From the NCBI RefSeq assembly GCF_018785315.1, contig NZ_WQPN01000025.1:62001-126000 (forward strand): 64,000 nt of DNA. Direction: 5' to 3'. Position numbers and translations under genes: made by a program. Positions 8,370-16,976 of this stretch are shown in pieces. The notes beneath the pieces are model-generated. The model saw only the letters and a list, made by a program, of their open reading frames with translations, ran no database searches and was not told where the DNA came from. The DNA comes from Clostridium sp. MCC353 (GTDB lineage Bacteria > Bacillota > Clostridia > Lachnospirales > Lachnospiraceae). How positions within the stretch are numbered: position 1 is the stretch's first letter; each line of letters begins with the position of its first letter.

Positions 8370-8785
8370 AGGCATGCCATCCAGATGCCTGCCGGGAGCA
8401 AAAACGGCAGAAACGGAACCGTTCTGCCCCGGAAATTCCGGCGGGAACAAATTCCCGCAGCAATCATTATGACGCTGAATATGCTGCAGAAGAGCAAGCC
8501 GTATAACAGCAGTAAACAGTTATCAATAACCGGAAGGTATAAGCCGGAAACAAGAAAGAACATGCCGTCTCCTTCGCCTATGGCTCCTTGGGACAGCATT
8601 CCAATTCCCAACAGAATCAGGCCAATTCCAGCGCTGATTACCATATCCGGTCTGATCCCCTTCCTAATTAATAAAGCTGCTGCACCAAATACGATAAAAA
8701 CCCATAGCGATACGCTCTTCACACGCAGATCCTGCCAGGCCGCTATACTCCAAAATAGTAAAAATACAATCATCCTGATCTTCAA
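8366..8785 (-). CDS. A24-family prepilin peptidase (second copy in the Tad locus)
   Basis: A short integral membrane aspartic protease of the A24/TadV type. The first catalytic Asp is in AWQDLR and the second in the GEGDG motif; six or so hydrophobic helices follow each other with short loops. It removes the leader from Flp-type prepilins. I chose the TTG at 8785 as start because it has a GGGAGG site with 8-base spacing and begins 2 bases after the upstream stop. An ATG at 8815 would overlap the upstream gene by 28 bases. It is distinct from the peptidase at the head of the operon. Confidence 0.75.
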   Translation of the reverse strand: MKIRMIVFLLFWSIAAWQDLRVKSVSLWVFIVFGAAALLIRKGIRPDMVISAGIGLILLGIGMLSQGAIGEGDGMFFLVSGLYLPVIDNCLLLLYGLLFCSIFSVIMIAAGICSRRNFRGRTVPFLPFLLPAGIWMACL

Positions 8786-8787
8786 TT

Positions 8788-9735
8788 TTATATTCCTCCC
8801 TTTCCCCCTGAACAATAGGAGCAGCTCCCAAGGTATTCCACTTCAGACAGCCTGGCTTCCTGTACATAAGCGATGATCGCACTGCAGCCAGGATCAGAGT
8901 GGTATTTATCACCGCTCGGCATTATATATACCATAGCTCCACCGCCGGTACTGCCGCATCTGCTGCAGGCGTGATAGATGCCGCCTCCTGCATTTCGCAG
9001 ACTTTCAACCTCTTCTTTAGAAACTGCCTTTAAATCATTGTAAAGGTAATGGCAATAGCGGTCCCTGTGATATCTGGTCCCATTTCTCCCAATATAAACA
9101 AGCTCATCGGAGTCTTTCTCTTCCGTATCTTCTTTCTCCTTCCCCCCATCTCTTCCAATCCATGCGCGCCTGCGGCAGCGGCACATCTGCGGAATGCTTT
9201 TTACTCCGAACATTGAAAAAGGCAGGCGGACTTTATATCGAAGCACCAAATCAATGTCATCATCTCCATTCATGAACTCCGATTCTGCCAGCCTTAAATC
9301 TTCCACCGGATACCCTGCGCACCTGCGGTTTAAATCGTAGGAAATACCCGCCAGCACAGCCGCTTTTGTAGCAAATCCATGTAAATATTCTTCCTTCCAT
9401 TGCTGATTACTTTCCGATATGTCCTTCCCCTGCTCCATACGGTAAGTCACATATGCATAACGGGCGGCATCCTCCCCGGCTGATTCCAGGGCGGCCTGCA
9501 TCTGCCGGTGGATATCCATCACCTTCATAGGAGCTAAAAGAGATATCATGAAAAACAGAAACAGGCTCAGGGCACAGGCAGCTTCCACGCTCATGGCGGC
9601 TTTCCTGGAGGAGATGAAAGATAATACCCTTTTTTCCAGGATCGATTTGAATTTCGCGGGCATTCGTACTTGGAGAGTTACGTTGGTTTTATTTATTTTT
9701 CCCAATATTTTATAGAGCTCTGAAAAAAAGGGCAT
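8788..9735 (-). CDS. TadE/TadG-like pilus protein with duplicated Cys/His metal-binding-like motif
   Basis: A 315-residue protein. A TadE-like helix lies at about residues 45-70 (MSVEAACALSLFLFFMISLL) and an extracellular domain follows. The C-terminal 110 residues contain two tandem copies of a pattern Y-x-x-x-G-x-x-Y-H-x-D/S-x-x-C ... C-x-x-C: copy one is TRYHRDRYCHYL with ACSRCG, copy two DKYHSDPGCSAI with SCSYCSG. Such modules usually bind a metal ion. The gene sits 20 bases after the DUF5702 gene and 2 bases before the second prepilin peptidase, so it belongs to the Tad operon. Confidence 0.75.
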   Translation of the reverse strand: MPFFSELYKILGKINKTNVTLQVRMPAKFKSILEKRVLSFISSRKAAMSVEAACALSLFLFFMISLLAPMKVMDIHRQMQAALESAGEDAARYAYVTYRMEQGKDISESNQQWKEEYLHGFATKAAVLAGISYDLNRRCAGYPVEDLRLAESEFMNGDDDIDLVLRYKVRLPFSMFGVKSIPQMCRCRRRAWIGRDGGKEKEDTEEKDSDELVYIGRNGTRYHRDRYCHYLYNDLKAVSKEEVESLRNAGGGIYHACSRCGSTGGGAMVYIMPSGDKYHSDPGCSAIIAYVQEARLSEVEYLGSCSYCSGGKGGI

Positions 9736-9755
9736 TATCCTTCACCTCCTCCCAT

Positions 9756-11681
9756 CTAATATGATTTACCAGCATTTGCAGTCATCTCATAACTGCTCGT
9801 TTTTCCAGCTAAGTTATCCACCATGTTCAGAGAAAAGAAATTGTGTTTTCCACAAACACTGCAGTTTATATCCACCATATATACTGCATTCTCAAGGTTA
9901 AAACCAGGCTGTTTTTTCGATATATTGGACTGGATGATATCCATCAACCGGTAATATTTTAACGTCGGTTCCATTGGAAGGAGAAGAAGCTTTAAATATC
10001 CCTGATAGGAAAACCCGTTCTGGGGCAAATCACAGTTCGGCAGTTCCGCCTTTTCACCCAGGCGCAAAAGCCCCTCTAAATCAAGGTTCCAATCCTCTGA
10101 GGATTTTAAAACCGGAATCTTGCCTCCCTGCAGCAAAATTCTTAAATCCATGATACCCTCTCCCAAGGCCCAGACCCCCATGATAAAAACTGCCAGCACT
10201 GAGGCTAACGGCGCCAATCCTGCCGAACCTGCAATTACCGCCCCAAGGGCTCTCGCCTCTTCTTTTTTCTTTGGATCGGATAGAATATGGATCAAATTCA
10301 GCCCTGTCCTGACTGCCAGAAGTTCTAAAACCGTCTTTGACAGATTCTCCCTGTCCGATTCCTCTCCGGCAATCAGATATTCCATCTCATAATATGTATT
10401 TTCATCAGTCTCACTCAGCACATCTGTACAGACCATCTGACAGTATTGGTTTACCAGAGCTCTTTTTATCAAGTCGTCTCCATCTGTATTGCCGTCGGCG
10501 CTGTGTGAACGTGAGGGCCACCATGCTGTATTCCAAACGCCCACGGATACTGCCTTTCCTTCGGGCATGATGAAGCTGAGCAGCCCTGATCCGGCCATGG
10601 ATGTGATCTGTTCCAGCCATGCCTGCTTCTTCTTATCAGCAACCCCCGCCTGGCGGGAAAGGCTGCTCTTCTCATATTTTTGCAAATGGGATCTTACCGG
10701 CTCCCAAAGCTCTTCTTCATCCAATTCATCATCTGCCGGTTCCCAATCGTTAATATACTGAATAACCTCATCCGCTTCCTGCTTCACCGATTGTATCAAT
10801 CCTGTATTGCGTTCAGATAAAGAAATCAGCCCCCTGACCTCTTTTCTTCGCTCTCCATCCTCTAATATGTAAGTTTCATAGGCATGCAGTTCCTCTTCCA
10901 ATGCCTGCCTGGTGGAATCGGATAAATCAGCAGTTTTCTCATCCAGATTTATACGGCTTTTCCCGATGTCCGCTGCCAGGATGTCCGCCTGCTTTTCGTA
11001 CCGTGCCACCAGGCCGGGCATGCGCTTCAACTCTTTTATAAGCTCACCCGCATGTTTTAAAAACGCGCCTCCGTCACAATTATGAAGAGCTTCAAGGCCG
11101 GCGTTTTTTATTCTCTCCTGGCCGCCCAGGCTGGCGCTGATCTCTTCAAGGGCCTGTTCCAGCTTCACCGCTTTTTTTGTATGGCTGTTATAAGAACTGC
11201 TGATACCTGATGCTGCCCCTGCCTCTTTGACCTGTTTTAGCAGCTCTTCTGCATTTTCCGGGGCCACCTCAATCTGAGTAAATATTCCATATTTCATATA
11301 ATCCAGAATCTCATCCTGAAGATATCTGCCGCCTTCATCTGTTATATGGTTCCAATTTTTTACTTCTGCTCTGGCCTCACTCATGGAGTACCAGTTTTCC
11401 GCGTCCGCATAAGATTGAAAATAATTTAGAAAATCCGCTTCCACCTCCTCTTGGGAATTGGCTTCTAACAACAGCAAATGGTAACTCTCCCATAATTCCC
11501 TGTGGTATCCGGCCAGCACTGATTCCAGGGAAGAATTCACCGCTGTCTGCATATACCATCTGGCGCCTGCCGTCCTGGCTGACTCCAGCAGAACGCAGAT
11601 CAGGCTGCAGGTACACATCAAAACCAGGCTGAGAAATACGGTGACCTGTCCGCTTTTTCTAGTCATAATCTTCATCCTCAC
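9756..11681 (-). CDS. DUF5702 family protein, Tad pilus operon
   Basis: A 641-residue protein that starts with a basic tail and one membrane helix (SGQVTVFLSLVLMCTCSLIC), then a long extracellular region rich in Glu, Lys and coiled-coil-like repeats (about 140-360). A second hydrophobic segment (AVIAGSAGLAPLASVLAVFIMGVWALGEG split over about 465-500) precedes a C-terminal domain with a CSVCG cysteine pair. I recognise the layout as DUF5702, regularly found in clostridial Tad loci. It probably shapes or anchors the pilus at the cell surface; no enzyme activity is evident. Confidence 0.75.
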   Translation of the reverse strand: MRMKIMTRKSGQVTVFLSLVLMCTCSLICVLLESARTAGARWYMQTAVNSSLESVLAGYHRELWESYHLLLLEANSQEEVEADFLNYFQSYADAENWYSMSEARAEVKNWNHITDEGGRYLQDEILDYMKYGIFTQIEVAPENAEELLKQVKEAGAASGISSSYNSHTKKAVKLEQALEEISASLGGQERIKNAGLEALHNCDGGAFLKHAGELIKELKRMPGLVARYEKQADILAADIGKSRINLDEKTADLSDSTRQALEEELHAYETYILEDGERRKEVRGLISLSERNTGLIQSVKQEADEVIQYINDWEPADDELDEEELWEPVRSHLQKYEKSSLSRQAGVADKKKQAWLEQITSMAGSGLLSFIMPEGKAVSVGVWNTAWWPSRSHSADGNTDGDDLIKRALVNQYCQMVCTDVLSETDENTYYEMEYLIAGEESDRENLSKTVLELLAVRTGLNLIHILSDPKKKEEARALGAVIAGSAGLAPLASVLAVFIMGVWALGEGIMDLRILLQGGKIPVLKSSEDWNLDLEGLLRLGEKAELPNCDLPQNGFSYQGYLKLLLLPMEPTLKYYRLMDIIQSNISKKQPGFNLENAVYMVDINCSVCGKHNFFSLNMVDNLAGKTSSYEMTANAGKSY

Positions 11682-11723
11682 GTCCTTATCCGGTTTTCTC
11701 TTGGCAGACTTATCTTCTGTCTT

Positions 11724-11894
11724 TTAATAGACTTGTTTGGATTGGGTGTTAATCTCCTTGAAAATGTTATTGAGCAGGGTTGTGATCTGTTTTTTAAATA
11801 TGATCACCAGCCCAATCAAAACCACCAAAATTAGCACTACCTCAATCACTCCAATTCCGTCCTCTTCTCTCAAAAAATTTCTGATCTCTTTCAT
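11724..11894 (-). CDS. Flp-type type IVb pilin (56 residues)
   Basis: A short gene between the DUF5702 and TadC genes that is easy to miss. It begins MKEIRNFLREEDGIGVIEVV and continues into a strongly hydrophobic helix, then ends in a polar tail (KEINTQSKQVY). The leader ends at DG, followed by IGVIE, which places the conserved Glu at position +5 of the mature pilin, as in Flp prepilins processed by A24 peptidases. The ATG has a GGAAAC-like site. It should be the major pilus subunit of this operon. Confidence 0.82.
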   Translation of the reverse strand: MKEIRNFLREEDGIGVIEVVLILVVLIGLVIIFKKQITTLLNNIFKEINTQSKQVY

Positions 11895-11952
11895 TCTGTT
11901 TCCTGCCTTTCAAAAATTATTTTATTGCTTAGCTTCACTGATTCATAACCGA

Positions 11953-13161
11953 TCAATACATAGACATCAATGCCGGAACCATAATCATAACCATCACAAC
12001 TCCCAGCATCATAAAAAGCGGAAGCAGCAGCTTTGTTCCTGCTTCTTCACCCAGTTTTTTAGCCAGGTTTTTTCTCTGTTCGAATGCGTCTTCCATCTCC
12101 GCATCCAGCAGGACTTTAAGGTTCTTCAATCCTGTTTTCCGGTTCTTTTCCAAAAGCCCGGAGAGCTTTAAATAGCATCCCAGCCCGGTTCTTCTTCCAA
12201 AATCCCGGTATGCCTTTCCTTCCGGAATTCCGCTTTTAACCTGGTAATAGGCAGCACAGAGTTCTTCGTAAGCATATCTGGTGTCCTTTCTCCCTGCTGC
12301 CTTCATCTTCTCATAGTCTAACGCGATCCGTTCCCAAGCCAGGGATACGGTCATTCCTGCGCCGATAAATATCATAAGTTTTGACACAATTTCTGAATAG
12401 TCCAGCATCATCTGGCTCCTTTTACGCTTCTCTCTCTGACCTGCATCCACCTTTTCCTTGGCAGCACATAGGACTGCCAATAGGACACCCAAAACCAATA
12501 GTACTGAATGGCCGGAATCATCCGGCATTCGATAATACAGCATTTTCCCATCGTATTCCTCCGGCAGCCTCAGGGTTTCCATTGTCCTGCTCTGTTCATC
12601 CAAAGCGGACAAAAGTTTTCCTAATCCTGCTGCCGCTTCCTCCTCATCTGTTAAAATTGCAGGATATACCGTTATTGGAAATTCATATTCCTTCTGCACC
12701 GTTCCCTGAGCCAGCGTCACGGACAGCATCACCGGCACTCCCCGGCTTGAAAGGTCTTCCGCAGTAATATGGCCGAAGCTGTCCATAATCTCAGGGCAGT
12801 CTGTATCCCAGCGAACCTTCATGCCATATTCATCAATCCAACTGATCAGATTCAAATCAGTTCTGACTTCCTGAAGGGATTTATTCTCGCCCAGAATCCG
12901 TTCTGGAAGGGATTCCATCACCTGACGGGCGGTTTCATCCCACTCAGCCGCCCCGATCTCACGGCCGCCGACCGTAACTTCCAGGGGAATCTCTTTTTCT
13001 CCAAGCCCCCGGACAATCACTTGATAGGAGGTATCTCCCTGGCCGTAGGACGGGCGGTTCAGGCTGGTAACGCCTTCATACTCAGAGCGCGCGGATATCT
13101 TAGCCGCCGCGAAGACAGCCGCTCCCAGGAGAATACAAAGCATCTGTTTTTTCCCCTTCAC
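11953..13161 (-). CDS. TadC-like type II secretion system F family protein
   Basis: A membrane protein of about 402 residues. The start is the GTG at 13161, which has AAGGAGG five bases upstream; the frame is open further but would overlap tadB. It has an N-terminal signal/anchor (MLCILLGAAVFAAAKI), an extracytoplasmic domain of about 200 residues, a second membrane helix, then a T2SSF-type cytoplasmic domain with two final helices (IFIGAGMTVSLAWER and LLLPLFMMLGVVMVMIMVP). It forms the inner-membrane platform with TadB. The large N-terminal external domain is unlike plain TadC. Confidence 0.75.
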   Translation of the reverse strand: MKGKKQMLCILLGAAVFAAAKISARSEYEGVTSLNRPSYGQGDTSYQVIVRGLGEKEIPLEVTVGGREIGAAEWDETARQVMESLPERILGENKSLQEVRTDLNLISWIDEYGMKVRWDTDCPEIMDSFGHITAEDLSSRGVPVMLSVTLAQGTVQKEYEFPITVYPAILTDEEEAAAGLGKLLSALDEQSRTMETLRLPEEYDGKMLYYRMPDDSGHSVLLVLGVLLAVLCAAKEKVDAGQREKRKRSQMMLDYSEIVSKLMIFIGAGMTVSLAWERIALDYEKMKAAGRKDTRYAYEELCAAYYQVKSGIPEGKAYRDFGRRTGLGCYLKLSGLLEKNRKTGLKNLKVLLDAEMEDAFEQRKNLAKKLGEEAGTKLLLPLFMMLGVVMVMIMVPALMSMY

Positions 13162-13171
13162 AATAACCTCC

Positions 13172-14020
13172 TTATACTTCAATCTGAAGCAGTTTTCCGG
13201 ACAGCCAGTAGGCGGCCGTGTAGACGAGCAGACAGACACTCATCATAATCCGTCCTAAGCTTGTCTCATACATCATGTCAAAAAACCCCGGGGAAGTGGC
13301 ATTGATATAAAAAACAATAAAAAACGGGATCATGTTCATGATCTTCTGCTCAAATCTCCTGGATGCGTTCAATGTTTCAATCTCTTCCCTGACCTGCATT
13401 TTCTCCCGTATGATACCTGCGGTGTGGTTGATAACAGGAACCAGCTGACCGCCGCTGCGTTTGGCTACGGCAAACACCTGGGCAAAATTCTCAACGTCGT
13501 CAAGGCCGCTCCTGTCTGCCAAATCTAAAAGGACCTGTTCCACCGGGCACTTCATGCCGATCCGTTTTGACATGAATTCAAATTCCCTGGTTATTAAGCC
13601 GTTCTCTCCGTAAAGCGTCCTCAGCTCCCCTAAACTGGCGGAAAAAGCGTTCTCCACCGAGTATCCGGCGCTTAAAGATGCCGCCAGAATTAAAATTCCT
13701 TCCTTAAATTCCCTGGCAAACTCCCGCTGCCGCAGAACGGCCAGTTCACGTCTTCTGATAAATGGATAAATCCCTGCGATGGGCAGGCCTAGAAAAAACA
13801 GAAACAGGCTTCGATAGAATGTGTAGATCACAATGCCGTAAACCACAGTACCGGTTATCAGGCATACACACCATTGATGTGGTGACAGATGATACCGGCT
13901 ATAATCTAAAACCGGCTGCTGAGAGTTTCCCTGTGTTTTTAAGTTCACCTGTCTTTTTAAGACAGCCGGACACCTGATTCTGATCCGTGGAAAGAACCTC
14001 TTCAAAAGGAACCTCTTCAA
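13172..14020 (-). CDS. TadB-like type II secretion system F family protein
   Basis: A 282-residue reading with two early membrane helices (about 50-85), a cytoplasmic helical T2SSF domain (LILAASLSAGYSVENAFSASL, then KRSGGQLVPVINHTAGIIREK) and two C-terminal helices. It is the inner-membrane platform protein of the Tad pilus. The start is uncertain. The frame opens at a TTG at 14020 inside the cpaF gene, giving a 122-base overlap. A GTG at residue 26 would shorten the overlap, but neither has a strong ribosome site. Confidence 0.75.
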   Translation of the reverse strand: MKRFLLKRFFPRIRIRCPAVLKRQVNLKTQGNSQQPVLDYSRYHLSPHQWCVCLITGTVVYGIVIYTFYRSLFLFFLGLPIAGIYPFIRRRELAVLRQREFAREFKEGILILAASLSAGYSVENAFSASLGELRTLYGENGLITREFEFMSKRIGMKCPVEQVLLDLADRSGLDDVENFAQVFAVAKRSGGQLVPVINHTAGIIREKMQVREEIETLNASRRFEQKIMNMIPFFIVFYINATSPGFFDMMYETSLGRIMMSVCLLVYTAAYWLSGKLLQIEV

Positions 14021-15140
14021 ATTGATATAATGGGTTGAGTTCGATTTCTCCGTTTACAACACCTCCTACTTCAACAATTGAAAGCACCCTCCTGCTTTTA
14101 TCCCTCAGCCGCCCTAAATGAATCAGGATATCGATGGCCGAAGCGATCTGACTCCTTATGGCTGCAAGAGGCAGTTCCATTCCCATCAATACCATGGTTT
14201 CCAAACGGGAAAGCATGTCCTTAGGCGTGTTTCCATGGCCTGTGCTGAGACTGCCGTCGTGGCCCGTATTCATGCTGTTTAACAGTTCAGCGGCTTCCTT
14301 TCCCCTCACCTCTCCCACGATAATCCTGTCCGGGTTCATCCTCAATGCGGCGCGGATCAGGTCGCCTATGGTAACTGCCCCTTCCCCCTCCGCATTGGCA
14401 TTCCTGGTTTCCAGGCGGACCAGGTTGGGGACATGCTGAATCTGGAGTTCCGCCGAATCCTCAATCGTGATCACCCGCTCTTCCTCCGGTATATAAGCGG
14501 ACAGGGCGTTTAAAAACGTACTTTTCCCCGAGTTGGTGCCGCCGCTGATGAACATATTATATCCTGATTTAACCAGCAGTTTCAGCACATGAGCGGCCTC
14601 TTCGGTGAGGGATCCGTATGAGATCAATTTCTCCATGGTAATCGGTTCCGGGAACTTCCGAATGGTGACCGTAGGGCCGTTTAAAGCCACCGGGGGCAGA
14701 ACCACATGCACGCGGGAACCGTCTTCCAGCCTGGCATCCACAATCGGTGAAGATACGTTAACCACCCGGTTTACCCGGCTCACAATCTGCTGGATCATGT
14801 CTTCCAGTTGTTCTTCGCTGTCAAATGTATGAGGCCAGCGTTTCACGCGCCCCTTTTCTTCTACAAAAACCGTATCTTTTCCGTTGATCATGATTTCGCT
14901 GATCCACGGATTGTCCACTGCCGCCTGAAGCACATCATCCAGACGGCGGAAGCTGTTAAACAGGCTTTTTCTCAAAGCAGCTTTTTCTTTTAAGGGAAGA
15001 TACTGTTCCCTTGACACTGCCAGAATTCTGTTATCGATCAGTTCATACAGTTCCTCATCCTCCAGTCCCCGCCGTTCCTCCAGCTCCCGTCTCAGTTCAT
15101 CCCTGAGTGAAGTCCTCAGTTCCTTCATATCTAATGCCAT
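13899..15140 (-). CDS. CpaF/TadA family pilus assembly ATPase
   Basis: A secretion ATPase of about 413 residues. It has an N-terminal helical domain, the Walker A motif GGTNSGKST, an Asp box (ITIEDSAELQ), Walker B region (MNPDRIIVGEVRGKEAAELL) and the His box (GHDGSLSTGHGN). The hexamer powers Flp pilus extension from the cytoplasm. I chose the ATG at 15140, which has AAGG upstream and overlaps the TadZ gene by 10 bases; an ATG at 15128 is also possible. The C-terminal tail carries a short, imperfect Lys/Thr/Gly/Leu repeat. Confidence 0.9.
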   Translation of the reverse strand: MALDMKELRTSLRDELRRELEERRGLEDEELYELIDNRILAVSREQYLPLKEKAALRKSLFNSFRRLDDVLQAAVDNPWISEIMINGKDTVFVEEKGRVKRWPHTFDSEEQLEDMIQQIVSRVNRVVNVSSPIVDARLEDGSRVHVVLPPVALNGPTVTIRKFPEPITMEKLISYGSLTEEAAHVLKLLVKSGYNMFISGGTNSGKSTFLNALSAYIPEEERVITIEDSAELQIQHVPNLVRLETRNANAEGEGAVTIGDLIRAALRMNPDRIIVGEVRGKEAAELLNSMNTGHDGSLSTGHGNTPKDMLSRLETMVLMGMELPLAAIRSQIASAIDILIHLGRLRDKSRRVLSIVEVGGVVNGEIELNPLYQFEEVPFEEVLSTDQNQVSGCLKKTGELKNTGKLSAAGFRL

Positions 15141-16141
15141 AAGGTGCCTTTGCCTTTCAAAAGCTGTCTCACATAGTCGCCCAGCTCGCCCCACAGCAAT
15201 TGTTCCAGATAAGTGTCTCTTCTTCCGAAATTACTGTGGTACGGAAGCTTTAACCGCTGTATCTTATCAAGCAGGCCCGCCTTGCCGGACTGCGTGAGAT
15301 ACTCTTCAAATTCTTCCAGTTTTGCAGCCGACATACAGTCATCTTTGACCGGCATATAGATGGTTCCGCAGATTTCTAAAATCCCGGTTACGCTCTTCCC
15401 AAAGCAGCCCGCGTCTACGATGATCACATCATAGGCGCTCTCCTCTGCAATCGCCATGATCAGATCCGCTGCCCCCTGGGCGCCGGTTTCTTCCAGATCC
15501 TCCGGATATCTGGCCGGAGGTATGTAGTCTAAGTTCCCCCAGCTGTAAACATAAGAGCTGAGTTTCATCCAATGGTAATTACCCTGACGGTACATATACA
15601 TCACATCGGACAGATCCCCGGTAAACGTCTCCCCCGTAATGGAGGAAAAACCGGAATACGGTTCCAGATTGACATAAAGCACCTTCTCATCCTGTGCCAT
15701 CAACTGGCCCAGCACAAGGGAAAAAGATGTTTTAAGGCAGCGTCCCAAAGGGGAATAGACCGCGATAATCCGGCAGCGGGAAAGGCTTGTTTTGAGCGGT
15801 TCCATCTCCGGCTTTTCACAATAACAGGCCATCACCTCGCGGATCACATTGTCCGTGGACTGGTACTTGTAGACGCTGGGATAGCTGTTCTTCACATCCA
15901 CCACCTCTCCATCCGACAGCGTCACCACCTGCTTTGCATTCAGTTTATCCACCAGTTCCCTGTTTACACTGTCGCTGATCAGCAGCAGTTCAATGGGGTT
16001 CTGCTCCGCAAAAAGCTGTAGTTTTTCCATCGATGTAAATGCGGCCACCGTAAACGGCACCTTTTCCTTCCGGTTGGCAAAATCCGCAAAACGGTCCGAA
16101 TAAAAGGGGCTCACATCGTAGACCGCCATAATTCTCTTCAT
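15131..16141 (-). CDS. CpaE/TadZ-like P-loop pilus localisation protein
   Basis: A 336-residue protein starting at the ATG at 16141, which has GAAGGAG nine bases upstream. Residues 1-105 resemble a receiver-like domain (MKRIMAVYDVSPFYSDRFAD). A MinD/ParA-like fold follows, with IIAVYSPLGRCLKTSFSLVLG in the P-loop position (degenerate: G-R-C-L-K-T-S) and YDVIIVDAGCFGKS in the Walker B position. TadZ/CpaE positions the pilus machine at the cell pole. It directly precedes cpaF. Confidence 0.8.
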   Translation of the reverse strand: MKRIMAVYDVSPFYSDRFADFANRKEKVPFTVAAFTSMEKLQLFAEQNPIELLLISDSVNRELVDKLNAKQVVTLSDGEVVDVKNSYPSVYKYQSTDNVIREVMACYCEKPEMEPLKTSLSRCRIIAVYSPLGRCLKTSFSLVLGQLMAQDEKVLYVNLEPYSGFSSITGETFTGDLSDVMYMYRQGNYHWMKLSSYVYSWGNLDYIPPARYPEDLEETGAQGAADLIMAIAEESAYDVIIVDAGCFGKSVTGILEICGTIYMPVKDDCMSAAKLEEFEEYLTQSGKAGLLDKIQRLKLPYHSNFGRRDTYLEQLLWGELGDYVRQLLKGKGTLWH

Positions 16142-16172
16142 TCCCATCATCTCCTTCTCAATTAGACATAAG

Positions 16173-16832
16173 TCAATTAAAAAATGCGTAATACAAAAAA
16201 CCTCCCAAAAATAAGCATACGGCAAACGGAATGGTCATGCGGCTGCCATCTCTTCCGGGATTATAATATTCCCCGATCTCTTTAGTGCGGATTGTCCGCT
16301 GAATGTACGCGGCAAGATAAAAAAGACGTTCTTTTAAGCTGTGGTAATACAGGAGTTTTGCCAGGGACCAGACCGCCCCGGTCAGAAAACCGATACCGAT
16401 GATATAAATACTTCCGGTCCCTTTGCAGTAACCGCAGACGAGGGACATCACCTTCACATCCCCTGCCCCTATCATCCGGCAGTGGTAAAGCGGGAAAAAC
16501 AGCAGAGTTACAGCCAAAATTCTGAGCAAAAACCAGACCGGTTCTTCCCAGTGCAGGTATATCCCTGCCGCCAGGCCTAAAAGGATCCAAACGTTGGGTA
16601 TCCTGTGGTTTTTGAGATCAAAAAAAGCGCTTCCCGCCAATAAACATAAAATCACCGTCTGATTGACAATAATAATCCCCTCTTTCTTATTCAAATTTCG
16701 TTTCGTTAATGGAATATATGCCCGAACCGGGCTAAACCATGACCTGCACCGCCAGAGAAGCGATACGAACAGTGTTTTTACATTATGCGTGATTCCGGAT
16801 AAAAAGTCAATATGTTTTTGTAAAAAAATCAA
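16173..16832 (-). CDS. A24-family prepilin peptidase (first gene of the Tad locus)
   Basis: The catalytic aspartates are clear: FFDLKNHRIPN and the second in MIGAGDVK (GxGD). Multiple membrane helices follow, ending CLFLGGFLYYAFFN. It cleaves Flp prepilin leaders. The start is unresolved: the frame opens at a TTG (16832) without a ribosome site. The conserved domain begins around residue 56 (VNQTVILCLLAGSAFFD), where only an ATT or GTG could serve, with an AGAGGGG tract upstream. The real protein is probably about 160-165 residues, like other TadV peptidases. Confidence 0.75.
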   Translation of the reverse strand: MIFLQKHIDFLSGITHNVKTLFVSLLWRCRSWFSPVRAYIPLTKRNLNKKEGIIIVNQTVILCLLAGSAFFDLKNHRIPNVWILLGLAAGIYLHWEEPVWFLLRILAVTLLFFPLYHCRMIGAGDVKVMSLVCGYCKGTGSIYIIGIGFLTGAVWSLAKLLYYHSLKERLFYLAAYIQRTIRTKEIGEYYNPGRDGSRMTIPFAVCLFLGGFLYYAFFN

Positions 16833-16848
16833 TAAAAAATTACCGTTC

Positions 16849-16862
16849 GCAGACCGGTCTGC
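16849..16862. promoter_or_regulatory. 14-bp perfect palindrome between the Tad operon and the ArsR gene
   Basis: GCAGACCGGTCTGC is a perfect palindrome located in the divergent intergenic region. It could be an operator for the Tad operon or for a dimeric regulator; no owner can be assigned. Confidence 0.4.
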
Positions 16863-16910
16863 AGCGTCGCGCCGTCAGAACTTTTATAATTTTATTTCCG
16901 CTGTTTTTTA

Positions 16911-16939
16911 TTGACCGGATACCTTCAAAATGGTAGAAT
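16911..16939 (+). promoter_or_regulatory. promoter for the ArsR-type regulator
   Basis: TTGACC (16911-16916), 17-base spacer, TAGAAT (16934-16939). The expected transcription start coincides with the palindrome at 16947-16962. Confidence 0.65.
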
Positions 16940-16946
16940 ATAATTA

Positions 16947-16962
16947 GTTTAAAATTTTAAAC
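16947..16962. promoter_or_regulatory. palindromic operator, probably for the adjacent ArsR regulator
   Basis: GTTTAAAATTTTAAAC is a perfect 16-bp palindrome starting 8 bases after the -10 box and ending just before the GGAGG site of the regulator gene. This position would block transcription initiation, as expected for autorepression. Confidence 0.6.
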
Positions 16963-16976
16963 CAAAGGAGGAACCC

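Noticed and set aside
10411-10675. Short frames inside the DUF5702 gene that look Arg/His-rich
   Set aside because: They are alternative frames of a GC-richer stretch of the real gene with no ribosome sites.
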